5,693 bases of DNA, taken from contig DDMS01000059.1 in assembly GCA_002340765.1 (NCBI GenBank), positions 1-5,693 of the forward strand, in the 5' to 3' direction. Origin of the DNA: Flavobacteriaceae bacterium UBA2540 (GTDB taxonomy: Bacteria; Bacteroidota; Bacteroidia; Flavobacteriales; Flavobacteriaceae). Below the pieces are notes generated by a model. The model saw nothing but the letters and a program-made list of their open reading frames with translations. It did not search any database and was not told the DNA's origin. Both the position numbers and the translations under genes were made by a program. Every line of letters begins with the position of its first letter. Position 1 is the stretch's first letter. Of the stretch, positions 1-5,693 are shown in pieces.

Positions 1-321
1 GAAGAAATTTATCTCTTCAGAAATGGCCATTGGCAATTTGTGCAAAAATACATTATGCAAAATACAGCCTATCCAAAAGCCACAGGTGGAACACCTATTA
101 CTTCTTGGATTCCCAACCAGATTAAAGCAGTCCTTAGCGCCATGAAGGCGCTGTCTGATTTAATGACAGATCAAGGTGATTGGAAAAAATCAGCATGGCA
201 AGAAACCTATAACAAAAAAGTACAGCTATTAAATAAACAATTGGAAATTGTGGCTATTGAGGCTTTTGATCCAGAGGCAGTGTTTAAATTAAATCTCGAA
301 ATGGGGTATCAGGATTTTTAG
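1..321 (+). CDS. Indoleamine 2,3-dioxygenase-like protein, C-terminal part (5' end outside window)
   Basis: The reading frame is open from base 1 and ends at TAA 319-321, giving 106 residues of a longer protein; the start lies off the left edge. The fragment aligns by eye with the C-terminus of indoleamine 2,3-dioxygenases. A helix with HWQFVQKYI (about residues 10-18) matches the family's HLQIVTKYI. It is followed by KATGGTPITSW (about 27-37), matching the GTGGT loop that lies over the heme pocket in the human enzyme, and then a helix. Family members use a heme to open the indole ring of tryptophan, giving N-formylkynurenine in the cytosol; some relatives (PrnB type) do other indole chemistry. 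The proximal heme histidine would be upstream and is not visible. Base composition is about 44% G+C over 61-180, higher than most of the window. No terminator hairpin follows. Family placement is probable; the reaction is inferred. Confidence 0.6.
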   Translation, partial: EEIYLFRNGHWQFVQKYIMQNTAYPKATGGTPITSWIPNQIKAVLSAMKALSDLMTDQGDWKKSAWQETYNKKVQLLNKQLEIVAIEAFDPEAVFKLNLEMGYQDF

Positions 322-363
322 AATACATTTCATTTACCAAGCCAGCTTATTAAAATAAATAGG

Positions 364-408
364 GTCGTTTTGTTATTATTTACAATATGCCTATTTTTAA
401 AATAAAAA
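364..408 (+). promoter_or_regulatory. Weak candidate promoter ahead of the DUF2147 remnant
   Basis: A TTTTG at 368-372 is followed after 19 bases by TATTTTTA at 392-399. This differs by one base from the Bacteroidota -7 consensus TAnnTTTG and has the right spacing to a -33 TTG. Transcription would start only a few bases before the ATG at 409, which is very tight, so this may be chance in AT-rich DNA. The rest of the 322-408 gap shows no hairpin, repeat or RNA. Confidence 0.22.
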
Positions 409-577
409 ATGTACTCACTACTCTTATCTCTATTTTTTCTGCTTCAAACACCCACTGTAAAAGGAATCTGGGTCAATATTGACGACGCAACAGGCGTGGG
501 CCAAGTCCGAAATTGAACTCTATGCAGCACAAGGCAAGCTCTATGGCCGTGTAAGCAAATTATTGTTTCCAGAATGA
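409..577 (+). pseudogene. DUF2147-family secreted protein, frameshifted and 3'-truncated remnant
   Basis: From ATG 409 the frame gives a short hydrophobic leader (MYSLLLSLFFLLQ, signal-peptide-like) and then GIWVNIDDATGV, and stops at TGA 514-516. Shifting by one base at the GGG run 498-500 continues the same protein as AKSEIELYAAQGKLYGRVSK followed by LLFPE, up to TGA 575-577. Read together these match the start of the mature DUF2147 domain (pattern G-x-W-x-x-I-D-D-x-T-G-x-x-K-S-x-I-E-x-Y, then G-K-L-Y-G-x-V-x-K-L). Family members are small exported proteins of about 140-170 residues with no firmly established function. Here only about the first 55 codons survive: the cysteine-containing middle and the C-terminus are missing. 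One extra G would explain the frameshift. Either this is a dead gene, or the G is a sequencing error on top of a real truncation at about 574. No working product is expected. Confidence 0.62.
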
Positions 578-915
578 CCATAACTCAACGATTGAATTTT
601 GAAAAGCAACATCAATTTTACAATTTCTTTTGGCACTTCCTCTCCTGTTCCACAAGCGTGAGTTTTAACCAAATTTTCTTGTAATTTCTGCAAATTATTA
701 TCAGAAATTTTCACATTATACAATGCTCCAAAACCAGTATTAATACCATACAAAGGTTTCGAAATAGATTTCGTTTTTTCATCCAAAAAAAGGCGACAAG
801 CATTGATTTTATCTTGAGTTGAAGTGGACAATGCTAGCTTTTTTCCTTCAAAAATTATTGCTTGAATTGTTGTTAAATCTAAAGGATTTGTATCTATAAA
901 ATGTATTGCGCTCAT
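541..915 (-). pseudogene. hutH: Histidine ammonia-lyase, N-terminal fragment (3' end lost)
   Basis: From ATG 915-913 the frame runs 124 codons to TAG 543-541. The first about 116 residues match the N-terminus of histidine ammonia-lyase, which makes urocanate from histidine. They include the loop YGINTGFG at residues 56-63, whose Tyr corresponds to the catalytic Tyr53 of the Pseudomonas enzyme, and NLVKTHACGTGEEVP and SLSYGHSG near the end. After that glycine (bases 568-570) the last eight codons are unrelated and antisense to the DUF2147 remnant. The family is about 500 residues long, and the Ala-Ser-Gly that forms the MIO cofactor (near residue 142) is absent, so the product cannot be active. 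A TTG at 936-934 could add seven residues, but ATG 915 fits the usual N-terminus better. No other hut genes are in the window. I saw no clear TAnnTTTG box upstream on this strand. Confidence 0.82.
568..577. other. Breakpoint joining the DUF2147 and hutH remnants
   Basis: DUF2147-like sequence on the plus strand can be followed to the Glu codon at 572-574. HutH-like sequence on the minus strand can be followed down to the Gly codon at 570-568. The two similarities overlap by about seven bases (568-574, TCCAGAA), which would be the microhomology at a recombination join. Both genes lose their 3' parts at the same place. Whether the join is biological or an assembly artefact cannot be told from the sequence. 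Confidence 0.6.
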
Positions 916-997
916 CACTGTTTGATTGATGTTCAAAAGTGCAACTTCAAAATCTTATATGCAAATGATTTTAACAATATTATGTGTTATTATACTA

Positions 998-1005
998 TAT
1001 CTTTG
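998..1005 (+). promoter_or_regulatory. Bacteroidota-type -7 box for the thioredoxin lipoprotein gene
   Basis: TATCTTTG at 998-1005 fits the TAnnTTTG consensus of the primary Bacteroidota sigma factor exactly. A start of transcription about seven bases downstream would leave a leader of roughly 12 bases before ATG 1024. No convincing -33 TTG lies at the expected distance. This supports 1024 rather than a farther upstream codon as the true start. Confidence 0.5.
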
Positions 1006-1023
1006 CGCAAATTTAAAACTAAA

Positions 1024-2049
1024 ATGAAAAATTACCAAATACTTATTTTTAGCTTGCTTTTAATAATCGCTTGCTCAAAAAAACAACCAACTGATTACTT
1101 AACTTTATCAGGAAAAATTGAAAATAATAAAGATTCTTTGATTCGAATTATGGGAAGAGAAGGTCTTGTGAAAGAAATAAAATTAAATAAAGATGGAAGT
1201 TTTAAAGATACTTTAAAAATATCCCAAGCAGCTATTTATGGTTTTACCACTGAAAGCAATAAAAATGTACCTGTTTTCTTAAAAAATGGATTTGACATCA
1301 CAATTAAGGGTGATTATAGTGATTTTTTTGAGACATTTAAATTTTCGGGAGAAGGTTCTCAAAATAGCAATTTTATCCTCGCTCAAATAAAACAGAGCCG
1401 AGATTTAGGAAATCCTCAAAAAATTTTAGATCTACAAAATGATCCATTTCGTAAAAAAATAGATTATTTAAAATCTACTTATGACAGTATTTTAAATTCG
1501 TACAAAAATCTTGACAGCACTTTATATGCTAATATCAAACTTCAAAATGAGCAAATAATAACGTATTTTGAAAATACCTATGAGAAAAATGAAATTTTAG
1601 GAGCAGGAAAACCTTCCCCTAAATTCGAAAATTATACTGACTTTAAAGGAGGCTTAAAATCGTTGAGTTCTTTCAAAGGAAAATATGTTTATATTGATGT
1701 TTGGGCAACTTGGTGTGGTCCCTGTATTCAACAAATTCCTTTTTTGAAAGAAATGAAGCAACTATATAAAAATAAAAATATCGTTTTTTTAGGTATTTCT
1801 TCAGATGAACCAACTAGAAGCGGTGGTTCTTGGAAAACTGCAGAAAAAAAATGGAGAGATTTTGTAAAACAATATAGTTTGGGTGATGTTCAATTGTGGG
1901 CTGGAAAAGATTTTAATTTTCAACAGGATTATCAAATTAACGGAATTCCAAGATTTATACTGATTGATCCTAATGGAAATATTGTTGATTCAGATGCTCC
2001 AAGACCTTCTGATCCAAGTTTGAAAAATTTACTTGACTCCTTATTATAA
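1024..2049 (+). CDS. TlpA-like thioredoxin-fold lipoprotein with N-terminal DUF4369-type domain
   Basis: The 341-residue product starts with a lipoprotein signal peptide: Lys at 2, a hydrophobic core, and a lipobox LIIAC with Cys17 as the lipidation site. It should therefore be anchored to an envelope membrane and face the periplasm. Residues about 22-110 form a beta-rich region of DUF4369 type (LTLSGKI near the start, GSF turn, FSGEGS near the end). A helical linker follows to about 190. The C-terminal part (about 196-341) is a thioredoxin fold of the TlpA/AhpC-TSA group, with WCGPC at 230-234 (redox cysteines 231 and 234) and the cis-proline in GIPRF at Pro309. Such proteins reduce or exchange disulfides in the envelope, sometimes for cytochrome c assembly or oxidative stress; the partner is unknown here. 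The start was chosen because the open frame extends upstream but only ATG 1024 gives a clean signal peptide, and a -7 box lies just before it. The gene stands alone on its strand, diverging from the hutH remnant and converging on accA. Confidence 0.9.
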   Translation: MKNYQILIFSLLLIIACSKKQPTDYLTLSGKIENNKDSLIRIMGREGLVKEIKLNKDGSFKDTLKISQAAIYGFTTESNKNVPVFLKNGFDITIKGDYSDFFETFKFSGEGSQNSNFILAQIKQSRDLGNPQKILDLQNDPFRKKIDYLKSTYDSILNSYKNLDSTLYANIKLQNEQIITYFENTYEKNEILGAGKPSPKFENYTDFKGGLKSLSSFKGKYVYIDVWATWCGPCIQQIPFLKEMKQLYKNKNIVFLGISSDEPTRSGGSWKTAEKKWRDFVKQYSLGDVQLWAGKDFNFQQDYQINGIPRFILIDPNGNIVDSDAPRPSDPSLKNLLDSLL

Positions 2050-2056
2050 CAACAAT

Positions 2057-2088
2057 AAAAAGGCGAAACCAATCAGTTTCGCCTTTTT
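2057..2088. terminator. Bidirectional rho-independent terminator
   Basis: A perfect 13-base-pair stem (2057-2069 with 2076-2088; arm AAAAAGGCGAAAC) encloses the six-base loop CAATCA. A T run at 2084-2089 follows on the plus strand, and the matching A run gives a T run on the minus strand. It lies 8 bases after the lipoprotein stop and 16 bases beyond the accA stop, so it can end both convergent transcripts. Confidence 0.9.
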
Positions 2089-2103
2089 TATTTAAAATTT
2101 TTG

Positions 2104-3057
2104 TTACTCTTTATAAACTCCCATTTCAGCATATTTATCCATTCTTTTCGAAACTAAATCAGTATCATTTAAATCTTTTAGTTCATCGAATGCAGCCAAA
2201 ATTTGATTTTCTACAGCTTTAAAAGCGCCTTCTCTATCAGTATGAGCACCTCCACTTGGTTCTTTGATAATTCCATCAATTAAATTTAACCTTTTCATAT
2301 CTGCACCAGTCAATTTCAATGCCTCTGCAGCCTGTTCTTTAAACTCCCAACTTCTCCATAAAATAGATGAGCACGATTCTGGAGAAATTACAGTATACCA
2401 AGTATTTTCCATCATATAAACTCTATCTCCAACTCCAATTCCGAGAGCTCCACCAGAAGCGCCTTCACCAATAACAATGGCTATAATTGGTGTTTTTAAA
2501 CGAGTCATTTCAAAAATATTTCTTGCAATAGCCTCACCTTGACCACGTTCTTCAGCTTCTAAACCTGGATAAGCACCAGGAGTATCCAGCAACGTAACCA
2601 CAGGAATTCTAAATTTTTCAGCCATTTTCATCAACCGCAATGCTTTTCTATATCCTTCGGGATTTGCCATTCCAAAGTTTCTAAATTGGCGCGTTTTGGT
2701 GTTGTATCCTTTTTGTTGACCAATAAACATAAAAGATTGATCTCCAATTTTTCCCAAACCACCAATCATTGCTTTGTCATCTTTTACATTTCTATCTCCA
2801 TGAAATTCCATAAAAGTAGCACCACATATTGCACGAATATAATCCATGGTATAAGGTCTATTTGGATGTCTTGACAATTGAACTCTTTGCCAAGGAGTCA
2901 GGTTTTTGTAGATATCTTTTCTAGCTTCTGCTAATTTTTTTTCGATTTTTTTACAAGTTGCAGTAACATCTACCTCACTTTCTTCTCCAATAATTTGACA
3001 TTTTTCAAGTTGATCTTGAAGTTCTTTAATCGGCATTTCAAAGTCAAGATATTCCAT
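2104..3057 (-). CDS. accA: Acetyl-CoA carboxylase, carboxyltransferase subunit alpha
   Basis: The 317-residue protein has the full length and layout of AccA. With AccD it forms the carboxyltransferase that moves the carboxyl group from biotin on AccB to acetyl-CoA, making malonyl-CoA, the first committed step of fatty-acid synthesis in the cytosol. Visible marks are the N-terminal helical region with LTPWQRVQLSRHPNRPYT (about 53-70), EFHGDR (84-89), the crotonase-type oxyanion regions LLDTPGAYPG (156-165) and GEGASGGALGIG (197-208), and SPESCSSILWR (225-235). The start ATG 3057 gives the expected MEYLDFEMPI-type N-terminus. The gene is the last of a same-strand run after tgt, the LptF/G permease and an EamA transporter. 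It is separated from the transporter gene by 59 bases containing a possible promoter, so it may be both read through and transcribed on its own. The bidirectional hairpin at 2057-2088 ends it. accB, accC and accD are not in the window. Nothing looks broken. Confidence 0.97.
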   Translation of the reverse strand: MEYLDFEMPIKELQDQLEKCQIIGEESEVDVTATCKKIEKKLAEARKDIYKNLTPWQRVQLSRHPNRPYTMDYIRAICGATFMEFHGDRNVKDDKAMIGGLGKIGDQSFMFIGQQKGYNTKTRQFRNFGMANPEGYRKALRLMKMAEKFRIPVVTLLDTPGAYPGLEAEERGQGEAIARNIFEMTRLKTPIIAIVIGEGASGGALGIGVGDRVYMMENTWYTVISPESCSSILWRSWEFKEQAAEALKLTGADMKRLNLIDGIIKEPSGGAHTDREGAFKAVENQILAAFDELKDLNDTDLVSKRMDKYAEMGVYKE

Positions 3058-3091
3058 TTTGTAATTGTTTTGTATTCGTAATTTGAGATAA

Positions 3092-3099
3092 CAAACATA
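3092..3099 (-). promoter_or_regulatory. Bacteroidota-type -7 box for accA
   Basis: On the minus strand 3099-3092 reads TATGTTTG, a full match to TAnnTTTG, in the 59-base gap before accA. A start about seven bases on would give a leader of about 28 bases. A TTG at 3131-3129 is too far upstream to be a good -33 element, so the promoter is only partly supported. Confidence 0.45.
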
Positions 3100-3116
3100 C
3101 TATAAAAAATACTTTT

Positions 3117-4046
3117 TTAAATAAATTTCAATTTTTTTTTTGATTTAACTCGTTCTTGAAACTTTTGTTTTATAGTGGATTTATTTTTTATAATTCCGTT
3201 TAGTAATACAACTCCAAAAACAATAAAAGCGCCAAAATAAAACTCAGGATTCATTTTTTCTTTGTCACCAAAAATAAATAACGCTAAAATTATTGCATAA
3301 ATAGGCTCTAAATTGATGGTCAACATCACAGTATAAGGTGATAAATATTTCATCACTTTAACAGATACAATAAAAGCATACGCTGTACAAACACTACTTA
3401 GAATTGCCAAATAAACCCAATCCATTATTGGTAGATTAAAAAAAGTTGATTTGAAACCGCCTGAAAAAAATAAGTAGAAAGCCACGAAAACAGTCCCAAA
3501 AAATAATTGATATAGAGAAATGGTATTTGCATCATATTCTTTTACAAAAAGTCCATTTAAAACTGAAAATAATGCCGCTAAAAATGCAGAAATTAATGCA
3601 TAGATTATTCCTAATTGGTATTGGCTCTCAAAATTAAAAATAATATACAACCCAACAACTACCAGTAACCCGAGGAAAATTTCAAGAAGTTTTACTTTTC
3701 TTCTAAATAAAACAGGTTCAATCAAAGATGCAAAAAAAGCGCCAGTACTCATGGTAACCAAAGCCACTGAAACATTAGAAACTTTGATTGCTTTAAAAAA
3801 GAAAATCCAGTGAATTGCAATGATGATTCCTGTAAACAAGAATTTCAAAACTTCCTTTTTACTAAGTGAAAATGATTTTTTCTTATACAAAAAAAACAAG
3901 AAAATAAAAAAAACTGCAAGACTCATTCTAAAAAAAACTAATGGAATTGCTTCCAAAGTAATTAATGCACCAAGAATTGCTGTAAAACCCCAAATAAAAA
4001 CGATGAGGTGTAATAAAAGATAGTTTTTCAATCTACTTTCTAGCAT
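3117..4046 (-). CDS. EamA-family (drug/metabolite transporter superfamily) permease
   Basis: The 309-residue product is highly hydrophobic, with about ten predicted membrane helices arranged as two EamA repeats (about residues 11-137 and 147-285). Each repeat keeps the family's Glu-Pro near its last helices (IEPVLF at 109-114, LEPIYAIILALFIFGDKE at 246-263), and the N-terminus has the typical FIWGFTAILGA (17-27). The C-terminus is a short lysine-rich tail expected in the cytosol. EamA proteins sit in the inner membrane and export or import small metabolites; the substrate cannot be read from sequence. ATG 4046 is preferred over an in-frame ATG at 4076 because it yields the usual short N-terminus before helix 1 and overlaps the preceding permease gene by only 14 bases, a pattern that suggests translational coupling. 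A run of ten A residues (minus strand, complementary to 3132-3141) lies eight codons or so before the stop. Confidence 0.88.
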   Translation of the reverse strand: MLESRLKNYLLLHLIVFIWGFTAILGALITLEAIPLVFFRMSLAVFFIFLFFLYKKKSFSLSKKEVLKFLFTGIIIAIHWIFFFKAIKVSNVSVALVTMSTGAFFASLIEPVLFRRKVKLLEIFLGLLVVVGLYIIFNFESQYQLGIIYALISAFLAALFSVLNGLFVKEYDANTISLYQLFFGTVFVAFYLFFSGGFKSTFFNLPIMDWVYLAILSSVCTAYAFIVSVKVMKYLSPYTVMLTINLEPIYAIILALFIFGDKEKMNPEFYFGAFIVFGVVLLNGIIKNKSTIKQKFQERVKSKKKLKFI

Positions 4047-5124
4047 TATAAAAAAGATAAATAGCCACGAAAGCAAATAGAATATTAGGAATCCAGACGT
4101 ATAATAGTGAGTTCACTCCAGCAACAGCCCCTAAAACTTCTGAAATTTTCAATAGAAATACATACAAAAACATCATTCCAACACCAATTGCCAAATTAAT
4201 TCCTGTTCCACCTCTTTTTTTCTTAAATGCCAGAGCCACTGCAATCAATGTTAAAATATATGACGAAATTGGAAGACTTGTTCTTTTGTGGAGCTCAACA
4301 AGATAAGCATTTAAGTTTTTTACGCCTCGCTTTTTTGAAATATCAATAAATTTTATCAATTCATTTGAGGGTATCTCTTGAGAAAGTGCTGATTTATAAA
4401 TCAAATCTTTGGGCGTAAAATTGAAAAGTGTATCAATTTTATTTCCAGAATGAATTTCATCTTTTTTGGTATGAACTTTTCTTAATCGCCAATTAATTAA
4501 TGAAAAAACCGAGTCTTTTTCGTTAAATCTTATATTATCAGCCACTAATTTTGATTTTAATTTTAACCCTTTATAAACTTCGGAAGTAAAATCATATCCA
4601 GAATTAACCTCTGTATTAAAATTTCTGATAAAAATGTAAGTGCTATCAGTGAGTTGTAAACTAAAATCTGTTACATATTTCAGCTCCTGATTTTGGTTGG
4701 TGTTATTCAGATATTCTTGCTCGAATTTTTTTCTTATTTTGCTACTATTTGGAACAACAAAATGATTCATCAACAAAGAAACGAGAGTAACAATTGAAGC
4801 ACCTAAAAAATATGGATATAAAAATCTTGTAAAGGAAACTTTTGCATTTGTGATTGCAATAATTTCGGTGTTATTTGAAAGTTTTGTAGTGAATAAAATT
4901 ACGGCAATAAACAATGCTAAAGGCATAAAAGTATTAGCATAATAAATAATAAAATTTTTATAATAGTCATTGACAACTTCAAAAAAGCTAAGATTTGCGT
5001 GCTGTAAAAAATCATCTACTTTTTCGGCAATATCAATCGCAACTGCTATTGGAATCAAAATCAATAAGGTAAAAAGAAAAGTTACCAAAAACCGTTTTAA
5101 TATGTAGCTGTCTATGATTTTCAA
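4033..5124 (-). CDS. LptF/LptG (YjgP/YjgQ) family lipopolysaccharide export permease
   Basis: The 363-residue product has the LptF/LptG plan: three N-terminal membrane helices (about 12-32, 58-80, 101-121), a periplasmic beta-jellyroll domain (about 130-270) and three C-terminal helices (about 283-300, 309-328, 342-360). Family features include the N-terminal IIDSYILKRFLVTF amphipathic start, ANTFMPLALFIAV in helix 2, and the LPISSYILTLIAVALAFKKKRGG segment around helix 4. In the LptBFGC complex these subunits extract lipopolysaccharide from the inner membrane, driven by the ATPase LptB, and pass it to LptA. The sequence does not tell me whether it plays the LptF or the LptG role. The start is a TTG at 5124-5122: the frame has a stop at 5139-5137 and no ATG or GTG before residue 67, and the TTG gives the conserved N-terminus. 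It begins two bases after the tgt stop and overlaps the transporter gene downstream by 14 bases, so the three genes are probably one transcript. Confidence 0.9.
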   Translation of the reverse strand: MKIIDSYILKRFLVTFLFTLLILIPIAVAIDIAEKVDDFLQHANLSFFEVVNDYYKNFIIYYANTFMPLALFIAVILFTTKLSNNTEIIAITNAKVSFTRFLYPYFLGASIVTLVSLLMNHFVVPNSSKIRKKFEQEYLNNTNQNQELKYVTDFSLQLTDSTYIFIRNFNTEVNSGYDFTSEVYKGLKLKSKLVADNIRFNEKDSVFSLINWRLRKVHTKKDEIHSGNKIDTLFNFTPKDLIYKSALSQEIPSNELIKFIDISKKRGVKNLNAYLVELHKRTSLPISSYILTLIAVALAFKKKRGGTGINLAIGVGMMFLYVFLLKISEVLGAVAGVNSLLYVWIPNILFAFVAIYLFYNARK

Positions 5125-5126
5125 AA

Positions 5127-5693
5127 CTATAAGCGTTTATCCATTTGAATGACCATTTTATCTTTCCAATCTCTAAAATCGCCTGCTAAAATACGCTTTC
5201 TTGCTTCTTTTGTCAACCATAAATAAAAACCTAAATTGTGAATGGTTGCAATCTGTTTTCCAAGCATTTCGTTCGCTGCAAATAAATGACGAAGATATGC
5301 TTTTGAATACATTGTATCTACAAAAGTGATTCCCATTTCATCGATGTCAGAAAAATCATTTTCCCATTTTTTGTTTTTCATGTTGATGGTTCCGTGTGCT
5401 GTAAAAAGCATGCCATTTCTAGCATTTCTAGTTGGCATTACACAATCAAACATGTCAATACCAAGTGCAATATTTTCCAAAATATTAATAGGCGTTCCAA
5501 CTCCCATCAAATAACGTGGTTTGTCTTCTGGTAAAATCGCAGTCACAATTTCGGTCATTGAATACATTTCTTCAGCAGGTTCACCCACGGAAAGTCCTCC
5601 AATCGCATTTCCTTGAGCGCCAGCGTTTGCAATATATTCCGCAGATTGTTTGCGCAAATCTTTATACGTACTTCCTTGAACTATTGGGAAAAA
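5127..5693 (-). CDS. tgt: tRNA-guanine transglycosylase (queuine tRNA-ribosyltransferase), C-terminal half
   Basis: The frame is open from the right edge (base 5693) to TAG 5129-5127, giving the last 188 residues of a protein usually about 375 long. It matches Tgt, which swaps guanine 34 for the queuine precursor preQ1 in tRNAs with GUN anticodons. Seen in order are IVQGSTYKDLR (residues 4-14 of the fragment), GGLSVGEP, KPRYLMGVGTP, and GIDMFDCVMPTRNARNG, in which the Asp after Phe (MFDCV) is the catalytic nucleophile and the following segment shapes the tRNA-binding site. The usual zinc site C-x-C-x-x-C is not present: the equivalent stretch reads GITFVD before TMYSKAYLRHL, while the later His of ATIHNL is kept. 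I believe this is a lineage habit rather than damage, since the surrounding sequence is well conserved, but I could not check. It is the first gene of the run leading into the LptF/G permease, two bases away. Confidence 0.94.
   Translation of the reverse strand, partial: FFPIVQGSTYKDLRKQSAEYIANAGAQGNAIGGLSVGEPAEEMYSMTEIVTAILPEDKPRYLMGVGTPINILENIALGIDMFDCVMPTRNARNGMLFTAHGTINMKNKKWENDFSDIDEMGITFVDTMYSKAYLRHLFAANEMLGKQIATIHNLGFYLWLTKEARKRILAGDFRDWKDKMVIQMDKRL

Noticed and set aside
387..482. Possible small protein from ATG 387
   Set aside because: It is in a different frame from the DUF2147 reading, which explains the same bases better, and shows no recognisable features beyond chance hydrophobicity.
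916..936. TTG 936 as the hutH start
   Set aside because: The seven extra residues do not resemble HutH, and ATG 915 starts right before the conserved N-terminal strand.
901..1023. Upstream extension of the thioredoxin lipoprotein by 41 residues
   Set aside because: The added residues are not signal-peptide-like, would bury the lipobox inside the protein, overlap the hutH start region, and lie across the -7 box at 998-1005.
2686..2874. Short open frame on the plus strand inside accA
   Set aside because: It is antisense to strongly conserved accA codons and has no family features or promoter; a shadow frame.
3820..4023. Short Lys-rich open frame on the plus strand inside the transporter gene
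   Set aside because: Its composition is the mirror of hydrophobic codons on the other strand; no independent support.
4047..4076. Earlier ATG (4076) for the EamA transporter, adding ten residues
   Set aside because: It would enlarge the overlap with the permease gene to 44 bases and add a hydrophobic stretch not typical of the family; ATG 4046 gives the normal N-terminus.
5326..5514. Short hydrophobic open frame on the plus strand inside tgt
   Set aside because: Antisense to the conserved catalytic segment of tgt; no start signals or similarity recognised.
1..5693. A new defence, toxin, phage or mobile system
   Set aside because: No transposase, integrase, terminal inverted repeats, direct-repeat array, tRNA or toxin-antitoxin pair can be seen on either strand; the intact genes are ordinary housekeeping or envelope genes.

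Overview
The window looks like a chromosomal piece from a low-GC member of the Bacteroidota, most likely the family Flavobacteriaceae. The signs are AT-rich coding sequence, promoter -7 boxes of the TAnnTTTG type, absence of Shine-Dalgarno motifs, a DUF4369/TlpA-type thioredoxin lipoprotein, and protein sequences of flavobacterial character (HutH, AccA, LptF/G, Tgt).

Region 1 (1-577, plus strand) holds the 3' end of a gene that resembles the indoleamine 2,3-dioxygenase family, then a decayed DUF2147-type secreted protein gene (409-577). The DUF2147 remnant has a one-base frameshift and has lost its 3' part. This segment is visibly richer in G+C than most of what follows.

Region 2 (541-915, minus strand) is the first quarter of a histidine ammonia-lyase gene (hutH), broken off before the catalytic Ala-Ser-Gly. 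The hutH and DUF2147 remnants face each other and end at the same few bases (about 568-577). That marks a deletion, a rearrangement or an assembly join.

Region 3 (998-2089) is an intact gene on the plus strand for a thioredoxin-like lipoprotein. It has a recognisable promoter -7 box and a strong hairpin terminator that works in both directions and also closes accA.

Region 4 (2104-5693, minus strand) is a compact housekeeping run read as tgt (partial), an LptF/LptG-family permease, an EamA-family transporter and accA. The tgt stop and the permease start are two bases apart. The permease and transporter genes overlap by 14 bases. A 59-base gap with its own -7 box precedes accA. The products modify tRNA, export lipopolysaccharide, move an unknown solute and start fatty-acid synthesis.

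I see no mobile element, CRISPR array, RNA gene or new defence-like system. The points most worth checking are the double-truncation junction with its composition change, and the absence of the usual zinc-binding cysteines in the Tgt fragment.
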